From: an archaeon
GTDB lineage: Archaea; Nanobdellota; Nanobdellia; Pacearchaeales; GW2011-AR1
Direction: 5' to 3'
Assembly (NCBI GenBank): GCA_027348755.1
Contig: DAIEOU010000018.1
Span: 1 to 7,509, forward strand
DNA: 7,509 bases
Made by a program: the position numbers and the translations under genes. The notes beneath the pieces are model-generated. The model was given only the letters and a program-made list of their open reading frames with translations, made no database searches and had not been told where the DNA came from. The number at the start of each line of letters is the position of its first letter. The first letter of the stretch is position 1. This document shows positions 1 through 5,248 of this stretch, piece after piece.

Positions 1-15
1 TAAGAATTAATTAAC

Positions 16-21
16 GGAGGG
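16..21 (+). promoter_or_regulatory. Strong Shine-Dalgarno site of the cold-shock gene
   Basis: GGAGGG lies 9 nt before the ATG at 31 and is the classic archaeal Shine-Dalgarno core. It fixes the start of the cold-shock gene and implies a transcript with a 5' leader. The promoter must lie mostly beyond the left edge of the window. This contrasts with the leaderless arrangement of most first genes on the other strand. Confidence 0.85.
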
Positions 22-30
22 TAAAAACAT

Positions 31-222
31 ATGAAAGGCAAAGTAAAGTTCTTTAATGAATTGAAAGGTTTCGGCTTCATAGCCGGAGAAGACGCTAAAG
101 AGTATTTTGTTCACACAACTGGACTAAATGAAGGCGTTTCCTTGAAAGAAGGAGATGCAGTAACATTTGAAGTAGAGCAGGGAGACAAAGGACCTAAAGC
201 AGTAAAAGTTTCAAAAGATTAA
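31..222 (+). CDS. Cold-shock domain protein (CspA-like)
   Basis: This 63-residue protein is a single cold-shock (OB-fold) domain, close to the usual 65-70 residues. Such proteins bind single-stranded RNA or DNA in the cytoplasm and melt secondary structure in mRNA. RNP1 is visible as KGFGFI (residues 12-17) and RNP2 as YFVHTT (25-30). The C-terminal stretch GDKGPKAVKV is the typical last strand. Two positions usually aromatic in bacterial CspA differ: KFFN replaces KWFN near residue 8, and a Thr follows VH where Phe is common. The start is fixed by the GGAGGG site upstream. It is the only + strand gene and converges on cbf5 with 37 nt between the stop codons. Family assignment is secure; whether it is cold-induced cannot be seen. 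Confidence 0.95.
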   Translation: MKGKVKFFNELKGFGFIAGEDAKEYFVHTTGLNEGVSLKEGDAVTFEVEQGDKGPKAVKVSKD

Positions 223-254
223 TTTCTCCAGAAACTCTGTTCAGAATAAATTAC

Positions 255-261
255 TTTTTTT
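255..261 (+). terminator. Oligo-T terminator after the cold-shock gene
   Basis: A run of seven T on the + strand starts 33 nt after the cold-shock stop codon, in the short gap before the convergent cbf5 gene, and overlaps the last bases of cbf5. Archaeal RNA polymerase terminates at such U-tracts. A weak hairpin (CAGA 229-232 with TCTG 236-239) precedes it but is too short to count as evidence. Confidence 0.5.
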
Positions 262-1117
262 AATTAAATACAAATTCTGGCACTAGCACTACATCACCTT
301 CGTTTACAGCACGATACATTCCTATGAATTTCTCCCCTGTGAAAACAGCAGCATGTTCATCTCTTTCTAAATCTGACTTGCCCAGGATATCTCTCTTAAA
401 TATCGGCGAACCTCTAAGCACGCGCACAACACTTTCCTTCTTTAACTCTAGTACAGGATAAAGCTCAGAAACAATCTCTCCAGGAACAATCATTTTACGA
501 AGCAGCGAGTCATCTCCTGATTTGTAGACAGAAACAGCTTTGTCGAAGTCATAAAGATTGTAACATGGTTCTACAAACAGACCTGCCTCTGTCCTGCGCA
601 GCTCAAGCATGTGGGCGCCTCCGAGCTGTTCTCCCATATCATGTATAAGTTTCCTTATGTACGTTCCAGCCTGCACTCTAGTTTTGAAAAGAACGTTCTT
701 CCCCTCTCTTTCTAATATTTCGAATGTCTTTATCTCCCTCTCACGCTCAGCCCTTTTTACACGAGAGCGCACAGGAGGAAGCTGAGTTATAGTTCCAAGG
801 AACTTTGTTATAACTTCATTCAACCTAGAGTCTGAGACTTCATCATGGAGCTGCATTATTCCAACATATGTCTTATCTCGGTGCATCAAAAAACCGCTGA
901 GTCTGCATGCTCTGTCCAATGATACTGGAAGAACGCCAGTAACCTGCGGGTCTAGAGTTCCAAGATGACTTGTCTTTGTAAGCTTCAGAGAACGAGAGAC
1001 ATACTGAGAAACTGCAAAACTAGTTGGCCCTGAAGGCTTGTCAATGTTTATTATTCCAAATCTAAGAAGTTCTTTTATTGGCTTTGTCTTTTGCAGCTGT
1101 TCTATATTTATTCCCAT
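260..1117 (-). CDS. cbf5: H/ACA RNA-guided pseudouridine synthase subunit Cbf5
   Basis: This is the catalytic subunit of the H/ACA ribonucleoprotein, which isomerises uridine to pseudouridine in rRNA using guide RNAs and the partners Nop10, Gar1 and L7Ae; none of the partners is in this window. Residues 22-27 carry the INIDKP motif. The catalytic motif HLGTLDP (51-57) holds the nucleophile Asp56. Tyr84 in KTYVGIMQLH and Arg155 in GTYIRKLIHD are the other expected active-site residues. A short PUA domain fills roughly residues 215-285. At 285 residues it is shorter than typical archaeal Cbf5 (about 330-340), mainly because it lacks about 30 N-terminal residues that normally pack on the PUA domain. 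The residue after DP is Gln58, where Lys is usual. It starts 7 nt after the alkD-like gene, without a Shine-Dalgarno site but with a possible promoter of its own. TruB is the alternative, but the PUA domain and archaeal context favour Cbf5. Confidence 0.93.
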   Translation of the reverse strand: MGINIEQLQKTKPIKELLRFGIINIDKPSGPTSFAVSQYVSRSLKLTKTSHLGTLDPQVTGVLPVSLDRACRLSGFLMHRDKTYVGIMQLHDEVSDSRLNEVITKFLGTITQLPPVRSRVKRAEREREIKTFEILEREGKNVLFKTRVQAGTYIRKLIHDMGEQLGGAHMLELRRTEAGLFVEPCYNLYDFDKAVSVYKSGDDSLLRKMIVPGEIVSELYPVLELKKESVVRVLRGSPIFKRDILGKSDLERDEHAAVFTGEKFIGMYRAVNEGDVVLVPEFVFN

Positions 1118-1124
1118 GAGATAT

Positions 1125-1832
1125 TTATTTTATCGTTCCTTTTAAATATGCCTTGCGAACATGTTCGGGAAAACGTTCTATCGCATATCGAAGCATTGTT
1201 CTAGGCATTTTCTTATAATGTTTTGACAAGAATTTCTTGAGAACTGATTCATCTTTTTTTCCTACCTCTCTTAACATCCATCCGCATGCCTTATGTATTA
1301 AGTCATGCTTGTCCTGCATTAACTGCTCTGTAATTGATAGAGTCTCATCAAAACTGCCTTTGCTTATGAAATACATTGTGGAAACAATAGCGATACGTTT
1401 TTCCCACAAATCTATTGATTTGGCATATTGATGAAGAATTGAGCTGTCTGGGCCATTATCGTAAAGGTGTCGCCCAACAATCCTCGGAGCAGACAAGTCA
1501 ACAAGATCCCAGTTGTTTATTCCTTTTCTGTTTTTTAGATAAAAATCAAATACCTTCTTCCTTTCCGGCTCGTTTTTTTCATATCTATGAACCAATATAA
1601 GAAGAGATATAAGGCGCTCCTCATGATATTTGGATTTCAATAAAGTATTCAAATCTTCATATGGCATATCCTTGAACTCTAGGGCAATCTCTCGTGACTG
1701 TGGAACTGTAAGCCCCAAAAATAAATCTCCTTCTCCGTACTGACCTTTTCCTGTCTTGAAGAATCTCTGAAGAAGCAATGCCTTATTTTTATCAGAATTT
1801 TTTCTTATTGACTTTAAGAGAAGGTTCAACAT
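1125..1832 (-). CDS. DNA alkylation repair protein, AlkD-like HEAT-repeat glycosylase
   Basis: This 235-residue protein matches the AlkD family, all-helical HEAT-like proteins that excise cationic alkylated bases such as N3- and N7-alkylpurines from DNA without flipping the base. The four functional residues of Bacillus cereus AlkD (Trp109, Asp113, Arg148, Trp187) have counterparts at nearly the same spacing: Trp108 and Asp112 in NNWDLVDLSAP, Arg146 in DLWEKRIAIVST and Trp185 in KACGWMLREVGK. The length is normal for the family and the protein looks active. The start at 1832 is supported by a TATA element 21 nt upstream. The neighbours are an orphan gene upstream and cbf5 7 nt downstream, neither related to repair. 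The family is commoner in bacteria than archaea, so an old transfer is possible, but nothing in base composition marks it as recent. Confidence 0.9.
   Translation of the reverse strand: MLNLLLKSIRKNSDKNKALLLQRFFKTGKGQYGEGDLFLGLTVPQSREIALEFKDMPYEDLNTLLKSKYHEERLISLLILVHRYEKNEPERKKVFDFYLKNRKGINNWDLVDLSAPRIVGRHLYDNGPDSSILHQYAKSIDLWEKRIAIVSTMYFISKGSFDETLSITEQLMQDKHDLIHKACGWMLREVGKKDESVLKKFLSKHYKKMPRTMLRYAIERFPEHVRKAYLKGTIK
1140..1148 (-). promoter_or_regulatory. Possible box A (TATA) for cbf5 inside the upstream gene
   Basis: On the - strand TATTTAAAA ends 23 nt before the cbf5 ATG, the distance expected for a leaderless archaeal transcript. It lies within the last codons of the alkD-like gene. 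No Shine-Dalgarno site precedes cbf5, which supports leaderless initiation, although read-through from the upstream gene is also possible. Confidence 0.5.
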
Positions 1833-1852
1833 TATATTGGCAGGTTATTACT

Positions 1853-1860
1853 CTATAAAA
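1853..1860 (-). promoter_or_regulatory. Box A (TATA) for the alkD-like gene
   Basis: TTTTATAG on the - strand ends 21 nt before the ATG at 1832, so transcription should start at or next to the start codon (leaderless). The element overlaps the stop codon of the 104-residue gene upstream. No Shine-Dalgarno site is present. Confidence 0.6.
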
Positions 1861-2167
1861 GGCTATTTCCATAAATTCTTTTATATTCTTTTTCTGATAT
1901 AACCACACCAACAAACTGATGCTTGTTCATCTCGTTTCTTCCGTTATATCCGTTTATTGGTTTACCAAAAATTACGTGAATACCTTTAGAGATATATTCT
2001 GCCTTAAGTTCATCGCGTGTTGGAACAGCGCTCTTTAAAGGGTCTTGTCTGTATCCAGCCATTTTCATTTCTGTGCGCAAAGATAAATCTCTCTTGCTAG
2101 CAACTCTTTTATTTTCAAGAAATATAAGACCTCTCCAGGTGTATATAGCTTGTTTATACTCGCTCAC
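1853..2167 (-). CDS. Hypothetical protein, 104 residues
   Basis: I do not recognise this protein. It is 104 residues, lysine- and arginine-rich, with no cysteine, no signal peptide and no membrane segment, so it is probably a small soluble cytoplasmic protein. The start is a GTG at 2167. The overlapping ATG 2 nt upstream is out of frame and meets a stop at once, and no in-frame ATG lies upstream. A TATA-like element 21 nt before the GTG supports this start. An in-frame Met at residue 34 (MKMAGY) would give a shorter product. The C-terminal half has alternating strand-like and charged segments (KGIHVIFGKPI, QFVGVVISEKEY), suggesting an alpha/beta fold. The gene sits alone between a glycosyltransferase and the alkD-like gene, which tells nothing of its role. 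Confidence 0.7.
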   Translation of the reverse strand: MSEYKQAIYTWRGLIFLENKRVASKRDLSLRTEMKMAGYRQDPLKSAVPTRDELKAEYISKGIHVIFGKPINGYNGRNEMNKHQFVGVVISEKEYKRIYGNSLL

Positions 2168-2187
2168 ATCATGTAATATAATAAATT

Positions 2188-2195
2188 GTTTAAAA
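2188..2195 (-). promoter_or_regulatory. Possible box A (TATA) for the 104-residue gene
   Basis: TTTTAAAC on the - strand ends 21 nt before the GTG start at 2167, matching the leaderless spacing of neighbouring genes. The match to the TATA consensus is moderate. An AT-rich stretch just downstream could confuse the exact placement. Confidence 0.4.
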
Positions 2196-2220
2196 GGATT
2201 GTCGTTCTCTAATGCATTAT

Positions 2221-3123
2221 TTATTTGACGAGAAGTGGATCTGCATTAAAGCTTCCAGAGTTGTTTGATAATCCATTAACGAATGTTCTTAACTTTCTTC
2301 CGACATCTTTTATATTATCAGGGATATAATTCCCAGCTCTCCATGTTCCGTGTTTTGCATCAACTGCCTGAACATCTGCGTTCTTGTCTTGTCCAGGTAT
2401 CTCTTTGCAAAGGCAATTATCATGAATCCTGTAATAATACGTTGGAGCGCTTATAAAATGAGAATTCATTCTGTGTATTTTTAATAATTCTAATGATGAT
2501 AAAGTTACATCTCTGTCTTCTCCTATAGAAATTTCAGAGTCGAATAATCCTTTCTGATTATGTTTGTGTTTAACGTAATTCCTCAGATCTCTTATAAATC
2601 CAGTTTCCCAGAAAGAAGTATGATATGCAAAGTTATATCCATGCATGAATGAACCTACTCTGCTCCCTTGGTATCCGAAAGCTCTTGAATAATCATCTAT
2701 TAGAAGATTTCTTCCATATACAAAGGGAGATTCTTTAGACATAGATTGAAATCTTTTTTTAAGGCTGTCCTGAGGAAGCATATCATCTGAATGAAGGTAG
2801 CATATTGCTTTTATTGACTCGTCTTTTCTAAGTATTCCATGAGAATTGTCAAGTAAAATACTCAAACCCATGTTTAATGCATTAGAAGCAGTTTTCTTAT
2901 CTGTGCTTCGCCTCTCACGTCTAAATAGCCTAAATCTTTCATCGTAAGATTCTACCAATGGTTTTACGTCATTAAAAAGAGGAGAACCATCATCAACAAT
3001 TATAGATACAAACGGTTGCTCTTGTCTTGCAAGACTTTTAAGACAAAGATTAAGATAATCTACCCTTTCAGGCATGTAAGCATAAACTGGAACAACAACG
3101 CCAACCAAATTGTCTTGTGGCAT
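2221..3123 (-). CDS. Family 2 (GT-A fold) glycosyltransferase
   Basis: This 300-residue protein is a family-2 glycosyltransferase, an inverting enzyme that moves sugar from a nucleotide-sugar to an acceptor, typically for surface polysaccharide, glycolipid or protein glycosylation. The fold signature runs in order: VVVPVY (9-14) and VDDGS (43-47) at the nucleotide site, ASNALNMGL (79-87), the DXD-like metal site HSDD (111-114), and GEDRDVTLSSLE (201-212), whose acidic pair probably includes the catalytic base. YYYRIHDN (229-236) is the usual closing motif. No membrane helix is visible, so it should be cytosolic or peripheral. The gene stands alone with its own promoter and is not in a sugar cluster, so donor and acceptor cannot be assigned. 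The two upstream ATGs (3133 and 3139) are out of frame. Confidence 0.92.
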   Translation of the reverse strand: MPQDNLVGVVVPVYAYMPERVDYLNLCLKSLARQEQPFVSIIVDDGSPLFNDVKPLVESYDERFRLFRRERRSTDKKTASNALNMGLSILLDNSHGILRKDESIKAICYLHSDDMLPQDSLKKRFQSMSKESPFVYGRNLLIDDYSRAFGYQGSRVGSFMHGYNFAYHTSFWETGFIRDLRNYVKHKHNQKGLFDSEISIGEDRDVTLSSLELLKIHRMNSHFISAPTYYYRIHDNCLCKEIPGQDKNADVQAVDAKHGTWRAGNYIPDNIKDVGRKLRTFVNGLSNNSGSFNADPLLVK

Positions 3124-3143
3124 AAAAATGCATAAACATCCTG

Positions 3144-3151
3144 TTTAAGAA
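3144..3151 (-). promoter_or_regulatory. Box A (TATA) for the glycosyltransferase gene
   Basis: TTCTTAAA on the - strand ends 21 nt before the ATG at 3123, giving a predicted start of transcription at the start codon. It lies in the 54-nt gap after the eL31 gene and makes the glycosyltransferase a separate unit. No Shine-Dalgarno site precedes the ATG. Confidence 0.5.
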
Positions 3152-3177
3152 TATTGTTATTCTAGAGTATAAGAAAT

Positions 3178-3705
3178 TTACTTCTGTAAAGCCATTCTCT
3201 GAGGCCTTGCAGCTTTCTGAGCCTTTGTAGTATGCTTCTCTGCATTAGATTCCTGTTTTATCTCTGCCGCCTTAGATTCTGCCGCTGATTTCTCCTTTTC
3301 TGACTCTTCTTTCTTCTGCTCTTCACTCTGCTCCTTCTTTTCATCTGTCTGCTTCTTTGACTTCTCTGCAGGCTTATGTAATCTTTCTAGACGTGCCTTA
3401 GCAAACTCAACATGCTTTGGAGTCTCAACAAATGTGACATTGACTATATCTCCAGTTTTTACTGCCTTGACTTTGACTTTTGATGGAGGGCTAGCGCGAC
3501 CTTTTGCCCAGAGAACATTGTTGAAATGCATGTCTATCTTTACCTTGTTTACGTCTCTCTCAGGAACTTTCATGTGCTTTGCTATGAATTTCTTTATTCC
3601 CATTATTGCTTTTCCAGTTCTTCTGTATTGAGGAACCTTAAGATACTCACGTCTTAATGGAACAACATATTCTCTTTCAACTGATTTTGTTTCTTTTTCT
3701 GCCAT
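3178..3705 (-). CDS. rpl31e: Large-subunit ribosomal protein eL31 with a long charged C-terminal tail
   Basis: Residues 9-95 are a full eL31 domain: EREYVVPLRREYLKVP, then the helix with IKKFIAKHMKVPE, then NNVLWAKGRASPPSKVKVKA. eL31 sits on the 50S surface beside the polypeptide exit tunnel. The usual archaeal protein has about 90 residues; this one has 175. Residues 96-110 look like a helical extension, and 111-175 are low-complexity, dominated by Lys, Glu, Gln, Ser and Ala, probably disordered or coiled-coil. The reading frame is open with no sign of frameshift, so the tail appears genuine. It starts 1 nt after the eL39 stop codon, with AGGA from the end of eL39 serving as a weak ribosome site. 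It is the last gene of the operon. Confidence 0.95.
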   Translation of the reverse strand: MAEKETKSVEREYVVPLRREYLKVPQYRRTGKAIMGIKKFIAKHMKVPERDVNKVKIDMHFNNVLWAKGRASPPSKVKVKAVKTGDIVNVTFVETPKHVEFAKARLERLHKPAEKSKKQTDEKKEQSEEQKKEESEKEKSAAESKAAEIKQESNAEKHTTKAQKAARPQRMALQK

Positions 3706-3706
3706 T

Positions 3707-3907
3707 TTATCCTAAGTGACTATTTGCAACTTTTCTAGGTCCTATCTTCAAAGCAGTTCTCCTCCAGTGTCTTCTTTGAGCAGTCATCATTGATGGGTGC
3801 ACTCTCTTCCCAGTTCCGAACTTTCTAAGAACTGCCCAGAATGGAGCCCATTTTGTTCTTCTTGCGTGCACTCCTAGTTTTATCTTTTTCTGATGAGTGT
3901 TTGTCAT
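3707..3907 (-). CDS. rpl39e: Large-subunit ribosomal protein eL39, extended
   Basis: eL39 is a tiny basic protein that lines the peptide exit tunnel of the 50S subunit. The signature is clear: KKIKLGVHARRTKWAPFW (7-24) matches the N-terminal helix with the tunnel-side W, and QRRHWRRTALKI (44-55) is the conserved end. The family is about 51 residues and normally stops just after this motif; here 11 more residues follow (56-66) and the N-terminus is slightly longer. GGAGG (3915-3919 on the - strand) lies 7 nt before the ATG and fixes the start. The gene overlaps the eS19 stop codon by 4 nt (ATGA) and is followed 1 nt after its stop by eL31, so the three are co-translated. Confidence 0.93.
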   Translation of the reverse strand: MTNTHQKKIKLGVHARRTKWAPFWAVLRKFGTGKRVHPSMMTAQRRHWRRTALKIGPRKVANSHLG

Positions 3908-4311
3908 GCAACTGCCTCCATATATTCTCTTCCCTTTGCTGTGAGCTGTCTTCCTGCTTTCTTTCCCGCAGCCTTCTCTGTAAGACCTGCTGCATCAAGC
4001 TGCTGAAGTATCATTCTTATAATCTTTCCACTTGACTTGAAGAAAGCTGCTGGCTGCATTCCTCTGTCTTTTCTTCCTCCATATCTACTTCTTAATCTCT
4101 GAACCCCTATAATTTTTCTAACATAAATCTGTCTTAAAATGCTTGCAGCTCGCTTGTACCAGAAGTCAGGATCTGCTGTAGGTCTTTGCTTGCTTGCTCC
4201 AGTCTTTACAAGAGCTGCCCAGGCTGGAGCTGAGACTATCTTGTCTTTCTTCAGAGATTCAGCAAGCTTTGAGTTGAATTCTCCAGGTGATATTAATCTT
4301 ATGTCTGCCAT
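3904..4311 (-). CDS. rps19e: Small-subunit ribosomal protein eS19
   Basis: This 135-residue protein is eS19, a 30S head protein with a winged-helix-like fold found only in archaea and eukaryotes. Diagnostic stretches are APAWAALVKTGASKQRP (28-44), PDFWYKRAASILRQIYV (48-64), SRYGGRKDRGMQPAAFFKSS (75-94) and the C-terminal GRQLTAKGREYME (120-132). It is slightly shorter than the usual 145-150 residues but has no gap in the core. It is the first gene of an operon followed by eL39 (ATGA overlap) and eL31. Its ATG lies 8 nt after a structured leader and has no Shine-Dalgarno site, unlike the two genes behind it, so the leader may control translation of the operon. Confidence 0.96.
   Translation of the reverse strand: MADIRLISPGEFNSKLAESLKKDKIVSAPAWAALVKTGASKQRPTADPDFWYKRAASILRQIYVRKIIGVQRLRSRYGGRKDRGMQPAAFFKSSGKIIRMILQQLDAAGLTEKAAGKKAGRQLTAKGREYMEAVA
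3915..3919 (-). promoter_or_regulatory. Shine-Dalgarno site for eL39
   Basis: GGAGG on the - strand, inside the last codons of the eS19 gene, lies 7 nt before the eL39 ATG. It decides the eL39 start and shows that internal operon genes here use Shine-Dalgarno initiation. Confidence 0.8.
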
Positions 4312-4319
4312 TTGTATCG

Positions 4320-4370
4320 TTTAGGTCACGCCTTACGGCGCTAGATCGGCTCAAGGCCGCTTAACCTAAA
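4320..4370 (-). ncRNA. Structured 5' leader of the ribosomal-protein operon (three-way junction)
   Basis: Reading the - strand, TTTAGGTT (4370-4363) pairs with GACCTAAA (4327-4320), giving 7 Watson-Crick pairs plus one G-U. Inside are two hairpins: CGGC-CTTGA-GCCG (4359-4347) and CGCC-GTAA-GGCG (4340-4329), the second closed by a GNRA tetraloop and extendable by one G-U pair. Together they form a compact three-way junction in a GC-rich island within an AT-rich region. The eS19 ATG follows 8 nt later without a Shine-Dalgarno site. With the TATA box at 4389-4396 the predicted transcript start is near 4365-4367, so the outermost closing pairs may not all be transcribed. A cis-acting autoregulatory element is inferred. 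I know of no named RNA family that it matches. Confidence 0.6.
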
Positions 4371-4388
4371 AATCATTGAATTTTATGG

Positions 4389-4396
4389 TATTTAAA
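4389..4396 (-). promoter_or_regulatory. Box A (TATA) of the eS19-eL39-eL31 operon
   Basis: TTTAAATA on the - strand is a near-consensus archaeal box A, preceded by AAGG. It ends 78 nt before the eS19 ATG, so transcription from about 24 nt downstream would give a leader of roughly 50-56 nt carrying the folded element. This is the only box A in the window placed far from its gene. Confidence 0.65.
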
Positions 4397-4414
4397 CCTT
4401 GTTAAGTTTAAGAT

Positions 4415-4915
4415 TTAGTTTCGAGGGATTTTTCCGGAAAAAAAGTCCTTAAGATACTGACTTCTTCTTGTGTTCTCATCTTCCCTTGAGATTGTGTATC
4501 TTGCCCAAGATTCAGATTCGTGACCCAAAATTGTGCCTTCAAAACAACAATAAACGCCTTCTTCATCTGTATTCAGTCTTCTCAGAAAAGTACCGGGTAA
4601 CAAGGGAAGTTCATTTCTGTTAAGCGCATACAAATTTTGGTTGAGCAGATATACTTCATTTCCACCCCATAGATTAACATTCATAAAACCATTCGAGAGT
4701 ATGGCAAATCCCATTCCTAGCCTGGTGTCAAGATTACTCCAGTCAATTCTTTTTCGAACTGTTTCTTTTGCAAAGTCAACTTCCGCAGGACTAAAGGGCG
4801 CGGAATTTTCTCTATTTATAGAATATAATTTAAGGTGAATATCCTTATTTTCAGCCGCGTGTTCTATTAATCCGTGTGGCACCACGATGCGCGGAACTTG
4901 ATATATGCCTTCCAT
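4415..4915 (-). CDS. Hypothetical protein, 166 residues
   Basis: I cannot name this 166-residue soluble protein. It has no signal peptide or membrane helix. A glycine- and aromatic-rich core, LGMGFAILSNGFMNVNLWGG (66-85), is followed by YLLNQNLYAL (89-98), a Cys-Cys pair (123-124), and the C-terminal run WARYTISREDE...YLKDFFSGKI (137-163), with conserved-looking aromatic and acidic residues. The mix of strands with a helical C-terminus suggests a small alpha/beta domain. It has its own leaderless-type promoter and stands between the ribosomal operon and the NFACT-R cluster with gaps of 103 and 72 nt, so context does not reveal its function. Start at 4915 is supported by the promoter spacing. 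Confidence 0.8.
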   Translation of the reverse strand: MEGIYQVPRIVVPHGLIEHAAENKDIHLKLYSINRENSAPFSPAEVDFAKETVRKRIDWSNLDTRLGMGFAILSNGFMNVNLWGGNEVYLLNQNLYALNRNELPLLPGTFLRRLNTDEEGVYCCFEGTILGHESESWARYTISREDENTRRSQYLKDFFSGKIPRN

Positions 4916-4936
4916 TAAATGCAGGAATTTTGTACG

Positions 4937-4944
4937 TTTATAAG
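4937..4944 (-). promoter_or_regulatory. Box A (TATA) of the 166-residue gene
   Basis: CTTATAAA on the - strand ends 22 nt before the ATG at 4915. This is a good TATA match at the spacing expected for a leaderless transcript, and no Shine-Dalgarno site is present. Confidence 0.65.
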
Positions 4945-4987
4945 TTTTATCAAATTTATTGGAGACTGAAAATTGACTATTTTATTA

Positions 4988-5248
4988 TCAACGTAATGAT
5001 ATTTTTCCCTCTAGAACTGTATTTGCTCTCTTCTTCAGATTGCCAATATATTCTGAATTGCCATAAGTAAGCTGATTTCGTATGTTTTGCGGAAATTCAT
5101 TTTCAAAAGAAGGTATCCTTTTGTTAAGCAGATCTTTAGCCGCTGCCACAGCGGCGCGATAATTACGAAAACCGTAGGCAGTTTCGAAATGTGTAATACC
5201 CTCACGAAGAGATGCGTAAGCCTCCAATTGCGATATAGAGCTAGTCAT
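4988..5248 (-). CDS. Hypothetical protein, 86 residues, coupled to YhbY
   Basis: I do not recognise this protein. It is 86 residues, has no cysteine, no membrane segment and no signal peptide. Residues 1-45 read as helix (SQLEAYASLREGITHFETAY, then RAAVAAAKDLLNKRI) and a Lys/Arg-containing helix closes it (YIGNLKKRANTVLEGK, 67-82), so a small helical bundle is likely. Its ATG overlaps the stop codon of the YhbY-like gene (ATGA, 5245-5248), pointing to translational coupling and perhaps a shared role. A weak TATA-like CTTTAAAC (5274-5281) lies 26 nt upstream, so an extra start of transcription cannot be excluded. There is no clear Shine-Dalgarno site. Confidence 0.7.
   Translation of the reverse strand: MTSSISQLEAYASLREGITHFETAYGFRNYRAAVAAAKDLLNKRIPSFENEFPQNIRNQLTYGNSEYIGNLKKRANTVLEGKISLR

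Noticed and set aside
229..261. A hairpin terminator after the cold-shock gene.
   Set aside because: The CAGA/TCTG stem has only 4 pairs with a 3-nt loop and lies 15 nt before the T-run. Only the T-run itself was kept.
3434..3631. Open frames on the + strand opposite eL31, eL39, eS19 and other - strand genes.
   Set aside because: They lie opposite well-identified genes, and their hydrophobic or cysteine-rich translations are typical of antisense shadows, with no ribosome site or promoter.
4320..4370. The folded leader as a truncated tRNA or tRNA-like element, because it has a 7-bp closing stem.
   Set aside because: There is no T-arm or GTTCRA motif, no seven-base anticodon loop, and it has only two inner hairpins with loops of 5 and 4 nt. 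It also lies directly upstream of eS19.
4312..4370. The same element as an H/ACA guide RNA, since ACA occurs near its 3' end and cbf5 is nearby.
   Set aside because: The ACA is several nt beyond the closing stem instead of next to it, and the inside is two hairpins rather than one hairpin with a guide pocket and kink-turn.
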